A stretch of DNA of 64,000 bases from Pleurocapsa sp. PCC 7327 (GTDB taxonomy: Bacteria > Cyanobacteriota > Cyanobacteriia > Cyanobacteriales > Microcystaceae), in NCBI RefSeq assembly GCF_000317025.1, contig NC_019689.1, positions 819,501 through 883,500 on the forward strand, read 5' to 3'. The translations under genes and the position numbers were made by a program. A model generated the notes under the pieces. It worked only from the letters and a program-made list of their open reading frames with translations, ran no database searches and was not told the origin of the DNA. Of this stretch, positions 54,794 to 63,530 are shown piece by piece. Positions within the stretch are counted from its first letter, which is position 1, and every line of letters starts with the position of its first letter.

Positions 54794-55255
54794 CTAGCCG
54801 AGATAACCAAGCTGGCGACGAGCTTCAAATAACCCTACTGCGGCACTGACAGAGAGATTTAAACTGCGAACTTTTGGTTGTTCCATCGGGATATAAACCG
54901 TGGCATCGCAAGCTTCAAGAACTGCTGGTGGCAACCCTTCAGTTTCGCTACCAAATAGCAACCAATCGTCATCTTGAAATTGGTAGTGAATGTAGTTAAA
55001 ACGACCGGAGACGCTAAAACCGATTAACCTTCCCCCAAGTTGCCGATGTACTGTCTCGAAAGCTTGTAGGTCGATATGATAATGCAAATTTACCCAGGGC
55101 CAATAATCTAAACCAGCTCGTTTGAGGTAGCGATCGCTCAGTTCAAACCCTAAAGGTCCGACCAAATGCAATTCCGTTCCCGTTGCGGCACAAGTTCGAG
55201 CAATGTTTCCCGTGTTGGGCGGAATTTGTGGAGAAACTAAAACGAGCCTCGGCAT
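54794..55255 (-). CDS. trmL: tRNA (cytidine(34)-2'-O)-methyltransferase
   Basis: A 153-residue SPOUT-class enzyme that 2'-O-methylates the wobble base of certain leucine tRNAs. It is the minimal SpoU domain: NTGNIARTCAATGTELHLVGPLGF near the N-terminus, LFGSETEGLPP for SAM binding and the knot sequence LNLSVSAAVGLFEARRQ. Full length. Divergent from the peroxiredoxin gene. Confidence 0.92.
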   Translation of the reverse strand: MPRLVLVSPQIPPNTGNIARTCAATGTELHLVGPLGFELSDRYLKRAGLDYWPWVNLHYHIDLQAFETVHRQLGGRLIGFSVSGRFNYIHYQFQDDDWLLFGSETEGLPPAVLEACDATVYIPMEQPKVRSLNLSVSAAVGLFEARRQLGYLG

Positions 55256-55406
55256 TTAACCCTATCTTAGTATAAGTTTTATTTATTTTAAACTGGCGCT
55301 AGACTATTTTATCTTTTACTCAAAATCGTTATGACTATGATATAGTTGTAACAGTTCGTAAAGATTAAATAACTCTAGAGATTATACAGTTAAGGAGAAT
55401 CGAGAC

Positions 55407-56003
55407 ATGTCTGAAGGATGTTTGCGAGTTGGTCAACCAGCTCCCGATTTTACGGCGACTGCTGTTGTCGATCAAGAATTTAAAACCGTTAAATTATCTG
55501 ACTATCGCGGCAAATATGTTGTCTTATTCTTCTATCCACTAGACTTCACCTTTGTTTGCCCGACCGAGATTGTCGCCTTTAGCGATCGCTACCAAGAGTT
55601 CGCCCAACTCAATACAGAAGTTTTGGGAGTTTCTGTAGATAGTGAATTCTCTCACTTAGCTTGGATTCAAACCGATCGCAAATCAGGTGGCGTTGGCGAT
55701 ATCGCCTATCCTCTCGTCTCCGACATCAAGAAAGAAATTAGCGCCGCTTACAACGTGTTAGATCCAGACGCTGGAGTTGCACTGCGCGGACTGTTCATCA
55801 TCGACAAAGAAGGAATTATTCAACACGCAACCATCAACAACCTCTCCTTTGGTCGCAGCGTTGACGAAACCCTCCGTACCCTGAAAGCTATTCAGTACGT
55901 ACAAACGCACCCCGATGAAGTTTGTCCCGCGGGTTGGCAAGAGGGAGACAAGACCATGATCCCCGACCCCGTAAAGTCGAAAGTCTACTTCTCTGCCGTA
56001 TAA
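55407..56003 (+). CDS. Typical 2-Cys peroxiredoxin (AhpC/Prx1 type)
   Basis: A 198-residue thioredoxin-dependent peroxidase. The peroxidatic Cys51 lies in [12 protein letters not shown] and the resolving Cys173 in DEVCPAGW, the normal 2-Cys arrangement. The C-terminus KSKVYFSAV lacks the YF helix of the hyperoxidation-sensitive kind only in part. Ribosome-binding site AAGGAG (55392-55397) precedes ATG 55407. Detoxifies peroxides formed in photosynthesis; cytoplasmic. Confidence 0.96.
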   Translation: MSEGCLRVGQPAPDFTATAVVDQEFKTVKLSDYRGKYVVLFFYPLDFTFVCPTEIVAFSDRYQEFAQLNTEVLGVSVDSEFSHLAWIQTDRKSGGVGDIAYPLVSDIKKEISAAYNVLDPDAGVALRGLFIIDKEGIIQHATINNLSFGRSVDETLRTLKAIQYVQTHPDEVCPAGWQEGDKTMIPDPVKSKVYFSAV

Positions 56004-56103
56004 ACTCAATTTTGAACGACTAGGAGTCAGAAAAATCCCAATTCTGGCTCCTTTCAAAGTTTTTAAGTAAAAAGGTTTTGGATAACCGGGTCTGACATTA
56101 GAA

Positions 56104-56436
56104 TTACTGCTCCAAAATATTGATAATTTTGGCGATCGCTTCATTTAATTTCTCTGGTTTAATTTGACCTGCTTTGTAAAGAATAATCTGCTGGTCAGCA
56201 GTAAATAATCGGTTAGGTCGAATATTACTATTCTGATTCAAACCTCTAAAAATGAAATCTGTATTGGTAAGTGAAATTGCATAGGGATCGGTAAGGTTTT
56301 GGCTAGTAATTTGGCAAAGAATAAAATCATTTCCTTGTAAGCTTATAACGACAAGAGCAGGACGAAGTTTGGCTTGACTTAAATCTGAAAATGGAAAAGG
56401 AACGACAACAACATCGCCTTTTACAAATGTTGCCAC
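56104..56436 (-). CDS. MazF/PemK-type toxin
   Basis: A 110-residue endoribonuclease-toxin candidate. The N-terminal KGDVVVVPFPFSDLSQAKLRPALVV is the PemK/MazF signature, and ICQITSQ follows in the fold. Family members cleave mRNA at short sites. Its start overlaps the antitoxin gene by 16 bases. Start at 56436 (MATFVKGD). Confidence 0.9.
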   Translation of the reverse strand: MATFVKGDVVVVPFPFSDLSQAKLRPALVVISLQGNDFILCQITSQNLTDPYAISLTNTDFIFRGLNQNSNIRPNRLFTADQQIILYKAGQIKPEKLNEAIAKIINILEQ

Positions 56437-56615
56437 GCCTCGTCCTCCTCTAAGCTTAACCAGTCTTTTTTCAGGGCAGATTCACTTAGTAAAATAGTTT
56501 CTAGTTTTTCTTGCTGGTGTTTGATTTTAAGAAATTGAATAAAGTCTAAGATTTCGAATAATAAAGAATCGAGAATTTGTTCAATTTCTCTAATTATTAA
56601 TTCTTTTGAATTCAT
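56421..56615 (-). CDS. DUF2281-type antitoxin
   Basis: A 64-residue acidic/helical protein (MNSKELIIREIEQILDSLLFEILDFIQFLKIK) of the DUF2281 family, commonly the upstream partner of PIN or MazF toxins. The C-terminus DWLSLEEDEAWQHL would occupy the toxin. The usual order antitoxin then toxin with overlap is present, so this is an intact type II system. Confidence 0.85.
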   Translation of the reverse strand: MNSKELIIREIEQILDSLLFEILDFIQFLKIKHQQEKLETILLSESALKKDWLSLEEDEAWQHL

Positions 56616-56689
56616 AGAGTTTGTAACTGTCGAGATATATATCTAATACTAATCAATACTAGATCGATAGTAAAGAGAAAGCGATCGCG

Positions 56690-57220
56690 CTATGATTCTG
56701 GCAAGAGTTCTAACAGCACTTGCTTGTAACACTCATAGGTTCGAGTATCGAAACAAACAAAAATGACCTGTTCGATACAGCTCGAATTCTGTAAAAACTG
56801 TTTTGCTTCAGTTACGGCTATTCTCGTTGCACGCTCCAAAGGAAATCCATAAATCCCCGTACTGATGGCTGGAAAAGCGATAGACTTAATTTCATTTTCT
56901 GCTGCTAATTCGAGACTGCGACGGTAACAACGTGCTAATAACTCATCTTCTCCTTGGTTTCCCCCTCTCCAAACGGGACCGACGGCGTGAATTACCCCTT
57001 TAGCAAGGAGTCCATAGCCTTTGGTCATTTTGGCATCTCCCGTCGCGCAACCCCCCAGACGACGGCATTCTTCGAGTAATTGCGATCCCGCCGCGCGATG
57101 AATGGCTCCATCAACGCCGCCGCCACCGAGAAGCGAATTGTTAGCGGCATTGACAATAGCATCGACGGCTTGTTGAGTAATATCGCCTTGAATCGCTAGA
57201 ATTTTTTTTGAACTGGTCAT
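56690..57220 (-). CDS. Macro-domain protein (ADP-ribose / O-acetyl-ADP-ribose hydrolase)
   Basis: A 176-residue MacroD-type protein. ADP-ribose pocket motifs: [35 protein letters not shown] and the loop [10 protein letters not shown]. It hydrolyses O-acetyl-ADP-ribose and removes mono-ADP-ribose from Asp/Glu in the family. The start codon (57220) lies in a heptamer repeat AATGACTAATGACC on the minus strand. It sits between the toxin-antitoxin pair and the EVE-domain gene, all on one strand. Confidence 0.92.
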   Translation of the reverse strand: MTSSKKILAIQGDITQQAVDAIVNAANNSLLGGGGVDGAIHRAAGSQLLEECRRLGGCATGDAKMTKGYGLLAKGVIHAVGPVWRGGNQGEDELLARCYRRSLELAAENEIKSIAFPAISTGIYGFPLERATRIAVTEAKQFLQNSSCIEQVIFVCFDTRTYECYKQVLLELLPES

Positions 57221-57305
57221 TAGTCATTTGTCCTTAGTCTTTTGTTATTGGTTATTTGTTAAGGGTTAATAGTTGGTCGTCAAAAATTTCTACTAACTAC
57301 TAACT
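57214..57305. repeat. Heptamer-type repeat spacer between the macro and EVE genes
   Basis: Short words related to AATGACT, CCTTAGTC and CTAACTACTAACTAC. GTCTTTTGTTATTGGT (57237-57252) is the inverted copy of 43949-43964. The repeat overlaps the macro-domain gene's start codon on the minus strand. Confidence 0.7.
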
Positions 57306-57308
57306 ACG

Positions 57309-57734
57309 TCATCCCTTTAACTGATAAACTCTCTCCCACTGTTGCGGTATAACTTTGAAATTGGTGCTGTTGGGAGCGCGAATTACCAGTAACTCTTTGA
57401 GGATGCGATCGTGTTTGATTTCGTTGCGACGCAAGGGTTGTCCGAGAAGTTTGCGGAGAATGCGAAGTTTAACGCGAGGTTTGTCTCTTTTAAGGCTGTC
57501 GGGATCTAGCCAGAAATGGGCATCGATAATCTCATCGAGTACTTGCGGGAAATCAATAATTTCTGCGATCGCGTAAATTCCGGCTTTCTCTCCAGCCATC
57601 CACATCAATACCCCATCTCCTATTGCCATCTCCTTGGCGTAACGAGTGACTAGCCACGGAATCTCGTCTAACTCTCGGATAGCATCTAGAAAACGATAGT
57701 ATTTGGGATTTGCTTGGAAAAGCCAATAAGCCAT
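57309..57734 (-). CDS. EVE-domain protein (PUA-like modified-base reader)
   Basis: About 141 residues from Met at 57734 (MAYWLFQANPKYYRFLDAI); an upstream Met at 57764 is a poorer start. The EVE fold is seen in YWLFQANP, VTRYAKEMAIGDGVLMWMAG, GIYAIAEIID and the C-terminal ILKELLVIRAPNSTNFKVI. The family binds modified nucleobases and often occurs in defence or RNA-modification settings. Same strand as the macro-domain gene. Confidence 0.85.
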   Translation of the reverse strand: MAYWLFQANPKYYRFLDAIRELDEIPWLVTRYAKEMAIGDGVLMWMAGEKAGIYAIAEIIDFPQVLDEIIDAHFWLDPDSLKRDKPRVKLRILRKLLGQPLRRNEIKHDRILKELLVIRAPNSTNFKVIPQQWERVYQLKG

Positions 57735-57791
57735 TTTTAACAGCGAGCGGTTATCAGCAACCAAAAAGCTGATAGCTGATAATTGATTGGG

Positions 57792-58307
57792 TCAACCGAG
57801 CCAAATTACTCCGCCTAAGAGCAGGAGAATGAGAACTAAGGCAACCCAAATAAAATGATTATCCTTCGTATTGACCTGGCTGAGATCGATTGGTTCTATT
57901 GTAGACGAAGAAGCTTTGTTGGTCGTGCTGCTACCGCTACCGCTTAGAGAGCGAGCGTCACTTTCTGAAGCCTTGCTCAAGTCAGGAATTTCGCTCATCC
58001 ACTCGCGCGGTCTTTTCAACTGAGGCGCTTCGATAATATAGAGCAGACGCTTGCTTTGTTTGCGAATTTCTGGGTGAGGGTGTTTGGTGAGTTGCCGGCA
58101 CAGAGAGATTGCCTCTTGTAGCTGACTGGCTGCTTGATAAGCTGTGACCAACCAAATTTGTACCTCTCCTCCCAAACGCGATCCCAAAGCGACCAGTTGG
58201 CTTGCCTTTTCTAAGTGTTGTACGCTGAGCCGATATTGACCCCGTTCAAAGGTATATTTGCCCTTCTGATATTCGGTTTGAAATTGTTCTTGTTTATCTG
58301 AAACCAC
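57792..58307 (-). CDS. TPR-like protein with C-terminal membrane anchor
   Basis: A 171-residue protein: helical repeat segments (about 10-80, QKGKYTFERGQYRLSVQHLEKAS ... QLQEAISLCRQLTKH) like tetratricopeptide repeats, a Ser/Thr-rich linker (105-135) and a single C-terminal helix (about 151-170). This tail-anchored layout recurs in cyanobacterial hypothetical proteins. Function unknown; next upstream gene on the strand is comB. Confidence 0.75.
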   Translation of the reverse strand: MVSDKQEQFQTEYQKGKYTFERGQYRLSVQHLEKASQLVALGSRLGGEVQIWLVTAYQAASQLQEAISLCRQLTKHPHPEIRKQSKRLLYIIEAPQLKRPREWMSEIPDLSKASESDARSLSGSGSSTTNKASSSTIEPIDLSQVNTKDNHFIWVALVLILLLLGGVIWLG

Positions 58308-58419
58308 GTTGAAAATTATGAATGCTAAGTTCTCAGTTCAGAAAAAGAGCATCTTCAGTAAGAGTCTAACATTCAGGATAAAGCTTGACGAAAGGATTCC
58401 GACGCGATCGCGAATCGCG

Positions 58420-59148
58420 CTATAATTTCACTAACAGACCGGGTTCTTTCTGAATTGGCACGATGTCAAGGGAATCGATTTGAGCGCAGTATTGTAAATC
58501 TTCATCGCACCCCAGACGCAACAGGCGTTGACCATGACTGGCAAGACGAAACAGTTCAAGCAAGTTGTCTTTCCACTGGTGATAAAGTGCGATCGCGGCA
58601 ATCGCTTCATCATTGCCAATCTCGACTCCTTCGCATTCCTGCGACATGAGAGATTGAGCGATCGCTCCCGCGCAAACAGTATCTTCTAAAGAATAGCCGC
58701 CTTCCCATCCAGAACCAAGCAACCAAACTGTTTCTGGCTGTTTTTCCAGTAAATAGCAGACGATGGCTTGACGATTGATAATCGTTCCAGCAGTAACGAG
58801 TGGGGATTGCTCGACTCGTTGCAAGGCGCGAGTACCATTTGTCGTGCTGATAAACAGTCGCTTTCCTCGCACTCGCTCTGGAGTATAGTCGAGGGGAGAA
58901 TTGCCCAAATCGCAGCCTTCCACCTTAGCGCCGCCCCTTTCTCCAGCGCGAAGTCGTTTTTCTGGAGACCAAGCTTCGCTTGCTTGCATTAGGCGATCGA
59001 GATCGCTAAAAGCTTGCACGGCTTCTGCTCCGGCATTTAAAGCAGTTGCGATCGTGGTAGTGGCTCGCAAAACATCGATGACGACGGCACAATCGGGGAA
59101 GCCGTCTGGTGAAGTCAGTTCGGGAGTGTGATAGACAAATATCTTCAC
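58420..59148 (-). CDS. comB: 2-phosphosulfolactate phosphatase family protein
   Basis: A 242-residue Mg-dependent phosphatase of the ComB family, known from coenzyme M synthesis in methanogens and widespread in bacteria. Motifs: [24 protein letters not shown] and [14 protein letters not shown], ending with the conserved [14 protein letters not shown]. In cyanobacteria the real substrate is uncertain, since coenzyme M is not made. Start at 59148. Confidence 0.9.
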   Translation of the reverse strand: MKIFVYHTPELTSPDGFPDCAVVIDVLRATTTIATALNAGAEAVQAFSDLDRLMQASEAWSPEKRLRAGERGGAKVEGCDLGNSPLDYTPERVRGKRLFISTTNGTRALQRVEQSPLVTAGTIINRQAIVCYLLEKQPETVWLLGSGWEGGYSLEDTVCAGAIAQSLMSQECEGVEIGNDEAIAAIALYHQWKDNLLELFRLASHGQRLLRLGCDEDLQYCAQIDSLDIVPIQKEPGLLVKL

Positions 59149-59306
59149 TTAGAGAGTAATTAATAGATAAATGGATATGCTGTCGCGATCTTATCATGAC
59201 TAATAAATTATAAAGTTCAAAATTGTGGTAAACAAAAAACCATAACTCTCGTCTAATTAACGGAACTTTCCATCCAACTTAAATAAACGTCAGACCGTTA
59301 GACCCT

Positions 59307-60629
59307 ATGAGACTCTCACTCACTCTTACTAAAATATTGGCAGTTTTAGCCACAGCAACCTTGACAAACGTCGCGATCGACAATCCCGTTAAAGCAGCAG
59401 TTACCTTCGACGAACAAGAAATCGATCAAAATCAAATTATTGCTATAGCCAGACCTTATGGGACGAATAAATACGATCTCCTAGTCATCGAACAGATCCC
59501 AGGGAAAAAACCCTGTTGGAGTGAAAGTGGCTCCAGACCGACAATTGTTGAGCCATTGTTGCTCGAGTTTGACTTTACCGGACATTGCAACCGCAGCACC
59601 GATAGCAACGGCTACTCAATTCGCGTTGACGGTCGAGATTTTGGCTTAGATTATCTGCTCAGAATCGTGGAGCGCAACGGAGAACTCTTTCTAGTGGGAA
59701 CTTCGCGAACCAATCCCAGTCAGCGAGATATTGTTATCGGTAGAACCTATGGGCTGCAACGGGGTTTTCTCAAAATCCACCTCAATGCGGGTTGGCGATT
59801 CAGCAAACGCGCCTATCAGGGCAAAGTACTCGGTCACGTCTATTTTAGCGGCGATCGCACTGCCATGAATTCTCCCGCTAGTTCCGCGACCGCTACGGCT
59901 ATTCTCCCCCCCGCAGAAAATCGAACGCGCTCTCAGCCCAATGCTATAAATAGCGATCGCACTGATACGAGCATCTCTAGTCGTTCTAGTAGAGAGACTA
60001 GTCGTTCTTTGCCCGTTCCACCCAATGCCATCAACCGCGATCGCACCGACACGAATGTGCCTGCTACCAACACGGGTAAAGAAATCCGATTTACAGCCGG
60101 AAATTCCATCCCTCCTTCTTCTCCATCTTCTCCCCGTCTCCCCGTCCCCTCATCTTCTCGTTCTTCCTCTTCTCTCCCCCCTCCTCCTTCTATTCCTTCG
60201 GGACGGACGCCAAATCCTCCCGCAGCCAACGCTGCTTCTCCGTCCTCCGAAGAGTCTTCTCCCCTTCCAGTTCCCCCACAGATAAATAGCTCTCAAGTCG
60301 TGCCGCAACCGACTGCCAGTACGAGAGCGAATTCGGAAAGAACTCTCTCCGACGCGATCGCAGTTACTCCGCGCCCCCTTCCTGGGGCGAGTAACGCCAA
60401 TGTTGCTGCCAGATCCGAGGTTCCGAGTTCTAGCAACTATCGGGTGCTAGTGGAGGCATCCGATAGCAGCCAACAAAAGCAACTGCGATCGCTTTATCCC
60501 GATGCTTTTCGGACTGTTTATCAGGGACGAGCTATGTGGCAAGTAGGCGTTTTTAAAACCTGGGACAGTGCCGATAGAGTATTGCAAAGCGTGAAAAATG
60601 TAGGGCTAGATGGATTAATTCTAGAATAA
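59307..60629 (+). CDS. DUF3747 protein with Pro/Ser linker and SPOR-like C-terminus
   Basis: A 440-residue exported protein with a signal peptide (about 1-30, ending in VKA). The N-terminal DUF3747 domain (about 31-182) contains the conserved NKYDLLVIEQIPGKKPCW and FDFTGHCNRSTDSNGYSIR with two Cys. A long disordered linker (185-375) includes a repeated peptide NAIN(S/R)DRTDT (212-221 and 240-249) and a Ser/Pro-rich stretch. A SPOR-like module ends the protein (about 380-440, YRVLVEASDSSQQKQLRSLYP). Probably binds peptidoglycan or septal glycan. Confidence 0.88.
   Translation: MRLSLTLTKILAVLATATLTNVAIDNPVKAAVTFDEQEIDQNQIIAIARPYGTNKYDLLVIEQIPGKKPCWSESGSRPTIVEPLLLEFDFTGHCNRSTDSNGYSIRVDGRDFGLDYLLRIVERNGELFLVGTSRTNPSQRDIVIGRTYGLQRGFLKIHLNAGWRFSKRAYQGKVLGHVYFSGDRTAMNSPASSATATAILPPAENRTRSQPNAINSDRTDTSISSRSSRETSRSLPVPPNAINRDRTDTNVPATNTGKEIRFTAGNSIPPSSPSSPRLPVPSSSRSSSSLPPPPSIPSGRTPNPPAANAASPSSEESSPLPVPPQINSSQVVPQPTASTRANSERTLSDAIAVTPRPLPGASNANVAARSEVPSSSNYRVLVEASDSSQQKQLRSLYPDAFRTVYQGRAMWQVGVFKTWDSADRVLQSVKNVGLDGLILE
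60130..60142. repeat. C/T-rich dispersed word inside the DUF3747 linker
   Basis: CTCCCCGTCTCCC here also occurs at 48498-48510 in an intergenic repeat. In the DUF3747 gene it lies in a pyrimidine run that codes for Ser/Pro residues. Confidence 0.55.
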
Positions 60630-60997
60630 TATCCAATCCGCTCAAACCACTCCACCTGACTGAAATCTTGTAGCAGTTGCATTAGCCGCCCCCGAAATTA
60701 ATTTCCCGGAATCTATAGATAAAGTGCATTCAATTGACTGAAACATCTAAATGGTCTTATCTCGAACTGACATTAATCTAGTCGTCTTTAGACGACTTTA
60801 AATATGAGGCAGCGATAGAACATCGCTGACTTCGCGCTTAGCTCAGTACGCTTCGCAGACAATATGAAAGGGCCTTGCCGTCCGCAGGTGGCGGCAACTC
60901 CTCGGATTGCAAAAATGTCACCGCGTTTCATCGGCTCAACCACATACCGCAGAGAACGTTTTATAATAACCTCTATATTGGTTATTCTGCCCTTATC
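60630..60997. promoter_or_regulatory. trpB upstream region with three small hairpins
   Basis: 368 bases without a supported gene. AGTCGTCT (60780-60787) / AGACGACT (60790-60797) is a perfect 8-base stem with a 2-base loop; CAGCGAT (60810-60816) / ATCGCTG (60822-60828) is a 7-base stem; TTGCCG (60875-60880) / CGGCAA (60892-60897) is a 6-base stem. The first two resemble hairpin ends of IS200/IS605-type elements or their relatives. A frame open from 60875 is not the real trpB start. Confidence 0.45.
60780..60828. mobile_element. Possible IS200/IS605-like terminal relic (tandem hairpins)
   Basis: Two adjacent perfect hairpins (60780-60797 and 60810-60828) with GTCGTCT..AGACGAC at the base, a pattern I associate with the 3' ends of IS200/IS605-family elements in cyanobacteria. 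No transposase or TnpB frame is nearby, so at most a solo end or a non-autonomous remnant. Confidence 0.3.
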
Positions 60998-62251
60998 GTG
61001 ACTACTACTCCTATCTCTTCATCCCAAGCGAATACCGAAATTCAATATCCAGATCCATTTGGACGGTTCGGTTGCTATGGCGGTAAATACGTTCCCGAAA
61101 CTTTAATGCCTGCCCTGAGCGAACTAGAAACCGCTTACGCCCGCTACAAAGACGACCCCGATTTTCAGCAGGAACTGCAACAACTTCTGCGAGATTATGT
61201 AGGCAGACCCAGCCCTTTGTATTTTGCCGAACGCCTTACTGCCCATTATGCTAAACCCGATGGCAGTGGAGCGCAAATCTATCTCAAACGAGAAGATTTA
61301 AACCATACGGGCGCTCATAAAATCAATAATGCCCTCGCTCAAGTCCTACTAGCCAAACGCATGGGCAAAAAGCGTATCATTGCCGAAACGGGCGCGGGTC
61401 AACATGGAGTCGCTACAGCTACTGTGTGCGCCCGCTTTGGTCTTGAATGCATTATTTACATGGGCGTTCGCGATATGGAGAGGCAGAAATTGAACGTCTT
61501 TCGGATGAACTTGCTAGGGGCAAAAGTGGCACCAGTCGAAGCGGGAACGGGAACCCTTAAAGATGCGACTTCTGAAGCGATCAGAGACTGGGTGACGAAT
61601 GTAGAAACCACTCATTACATCCTCGGTTCTGTTGCCGGACCGCATCCCTATCCGATGATGGTGCGGGATTTCCATGCCGTCATCGGGCAAGAAACTCGCA
61701 TCCAAGCACAAGAGAAATGGGGCGGTTTGCCAGATATTCTGATTGCTTGCGTGGGTGGCGGTTCCAATGCAATGGGATTGTTTCATGAATTTATTAAGGA
61801 ACCTTCAGTGCGATTGATTGGTGTGGAAGCAGCAGGAGAAGGGATCGCGTCGGGAAAACATGCAGCAACCTTAACTCACGGTCGTCCTGGAGTTTTGCAC
61901 GGGGCGATGAGTTATCTGTTGCAGGATAATGAAGGTCAGGTCTTAGAAGCGCATTCTATCAGCGCGGGATTGGATTATCCCGGAGTCGGACCCGAACATA
62001 GTTATCTAAAAGATAGCGATCGCGCTGAATATTACAGCGTCACTGACAAAGAAGCAATAGAGGCATTCCAGCGAGTATCCCAGTTAGAAGGAATTATTCC
62101 GGCGCTAGAAACCGCTCATGCTTTTGCCTATTTAGAAACGCTCTGCCCTCAACTCGAAGGCAGTCCTCGAATTGTCATTAACTGTTCGGGACGAGGGGAC
62201 AAGGACGTACAAACCGTGGCCAAGTATCTCAGCAATTCTGTGGATATTTAG
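60998..62251 (+). CDS. trpB: Tryptophan synthase beta subunit
   Basis: PLP enzyme joining indole and serine to make tryptophan, 417 residues from GTG 60998 (the GTG is followed by ACTACTACTCC). The family-like sequence starts at [23 protein letters not shown]; a frame open from 60875 would add 41 residues unlike TrpB. The PLP Lys is in [10 protein letters not shown], phosphate loop in GGGSNAMG, and the indole channel [12 protein letters not shown]. trpA is not adjacent, as usual in cyanobacteria. Confidence 0.97.
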   Translation: MTTTPISSSQANTEIQYPDPFGRFGCYGGKYVPETLMPALSELETAYARYKDDPDFQQELQQLLRDYVGRPSPLYFAERLTAHYAKPDGSGAQIYLKREDLNHTGAHKINNALAQVLLAKRMGKKRIIAETGAGQHGVATATVCARFGLECIIYMGVRDMERQKLNVFRMNLLGAKVAPVEAGTGTLKDATSEAIRDWVTNVETTHYILGSVAGPHPYPMMVRDFHAVIGQETRIQAQEKWGGLPDILIACVGGGSNAMGLFHEFIKEPSVRLIGVEAAGEGIASGKHAATLTHGRPGVLHGAMSYLLQDNEGQVLEAHSISAGLDYPGVGPEHSYLKDSDRAEYYSVTDKEAIEAFQRVSQLEGIIPALETAHAFAYLETLCPQLEGSPRIVINCSGRGDKDVQTVAKYLSNSVDI

Positions 62252-62322
62252 CACTAAAAGCGTCCCAACATCTTCAAGAAAGCAATCGCGCGCGTTGGAA
62301 AAACTCCTTCTTTTTACTTGTT

Positions 62323-62787
62323 CTAGTCGGGCAAAAAATTTGGAGCAAAGATATTTGCCAGTGAAAAAGGACAACGTTCTAGAAAAATATCTTTGCTCAA
62401 TCCCGTTTCAAGAGATGCATCTTCTACTGCATCTTGATAGCAAGTATTAAAAATTTCCTCTATTCTATTTTTTAGTGAAGGACTGTCAGCTAGAAGCGAG
62501 CCAATCTGTCTTCTTTGCTCTCTAATCGTAGAAATCCAGCTATTGGAGCGTTTATCGGGCTGATACTTCCATTTGAGTAAATACGTCAGCAAAAGAGTCA
62601 AACGATTGTATAGCTCTCGTTTCTCGCTCCTTGCCCTGCTTTCTATTTCTTCAATTAAGTTGTCTAAATCTAATTGTTCAAACTTCTTCTGTCGTAAGAG
62701 TTGAGCCGTGGTTTCTAGCCACATCAAAAAGTCTCGATCGTATAAAGATTTAGTGGTTTCATCTGTTGTTGTCTGAGGATTAGCCAT
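62323..62787 (-). CDS. DUF29-family protein
   Basis: A 154-residue helical protein of the DUF29 family, abundant in cyanobacteria. Typical segments: SLYDRDFLMWLETTAQLLRQ, LDLDNLIEEIESRARSEKREL and LLTYLLKWKYQP. No known activity. Convergent with trpB. Members often exist in many copies; only one is in the window. Confidence 0.92.
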   Translation of the reverse strand: MANPQTTTDETTKSLYDRDFLMWLETTAQLLRQKKFEQLDLDNLIEEIESRARSEKRELYNRLTLLLTYLLKWKYQPDKRSNSWISTIREQRRQIGSLLADSPSLKNRIEEIFNTCYQDAVEDASLETGLSKDIFLERCPFSLANIFAPNFLPD

Positions 62788-62989
62788 CTTTCTCTCCTTT
62801 TTCGCTCAAAGCGCAACATCCTCATAGAGGAACGGTCCGACTTTTTTTGTCTAATTTATGTCTGGCTCTTCGGCATTTCGGACTCTCTAAAATGCTTCTG
62901 GACAACGCTAGCAAATAGACCTTTCAAGCGGATGCTTACACCTTAGTCTAGAATTGCCAGATATAAGCAAAGCGATCGCATATCGAATT

Positions 62990-63235
62990 TTAGTCAATTA
63001 GATAGTCAAGTTCATCGTCGTATATTTCATGGAGCATTTCACAAGCAACGTTCAGCGCGTCGGCTTGACGATCCCAATTAGCTGCCGCTTGGTCTTGCTG
63101 TAAGATTTTTGCTAATTCTGCTTGCATATCGGTATAACCGTAGAGCGTTTCGACGATATCTTCTAAGCTATAGCGTTCCAGCAATTTTAAGAGGGCGGTT
63201 TCTAGATTTTTGTCGGCATTGAATGTAGGTAACAT
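62990..63235 (-). CDS. Small acidic helical protein of unknown function
   Basis: An 81-residue protein (MLPTFNADKNLETALLKLLERYS ... DELDYLID). It is acidic and all-helical, with no cysteine pair, signal or membrane segment apart from a single Cys in the C-terminal helix. I do not recognise the family with certainty. Divergent from the flavodiiron gene. Confidence 0.65.
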   Translation of the reverse strand: MLPTFNADKNLETALLKLLERYSLEDIVETLYGYTDMQAELAKILQQDQAAANWDRQADALNVACEMLHEIYDDELDYLID

Positions 63236-63530
63236 CTTTATCGATCCACAGCAGCGAACTTACATTTTCTATCGTCAAGGTTTTTCTAAAGCTCGCCTGT
63301 GAGATAAACGATCGCAGCGCGTGATATTATCCAATCCGAAGCTTGATGTAGCCAACAATGTCTTGTGAGCGCGATCGCTGTTTTAGAATTTTAATAATAA
63401 CAAAATTTATCGATTCTTTCTTAAGCAATTCTTAGCTTATAGTCAATTTTAGATAAGTTTCTTAATAAACCGTTACAAAGTGACTGTGTCAAAATAAAAA
63501 CAATATAAAAAAGCGTAAAGGAGAAGGTTG
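63236..63530. promoter_or_regulatory. Divergent promoter region of the flavodiiron gene
   Basis: 295 bases without a gene. AT-rich from 63385. A strong ribosome-binding site AAAGGAGAAGG lies at 63517-63527 just before ATG 63531, and CAATATAAA (63501-63509) could be a -10 region, but I cannot confirm the promoter. Confidence 0.45.

Noticed and set aside
60830-60870. tRNA-like words (GCTCAGT) upstream of trpB
   Set aside because: No matching anticodon arm, T-arm or acceptor stem; probably chance.
60875-60997. Extended trpB start at 60875
   Set aside because: The added 41 residues are unlike TrpB, and the known TrpB N-terminus begins near [11 protein letters not shown] 60998 fits better.
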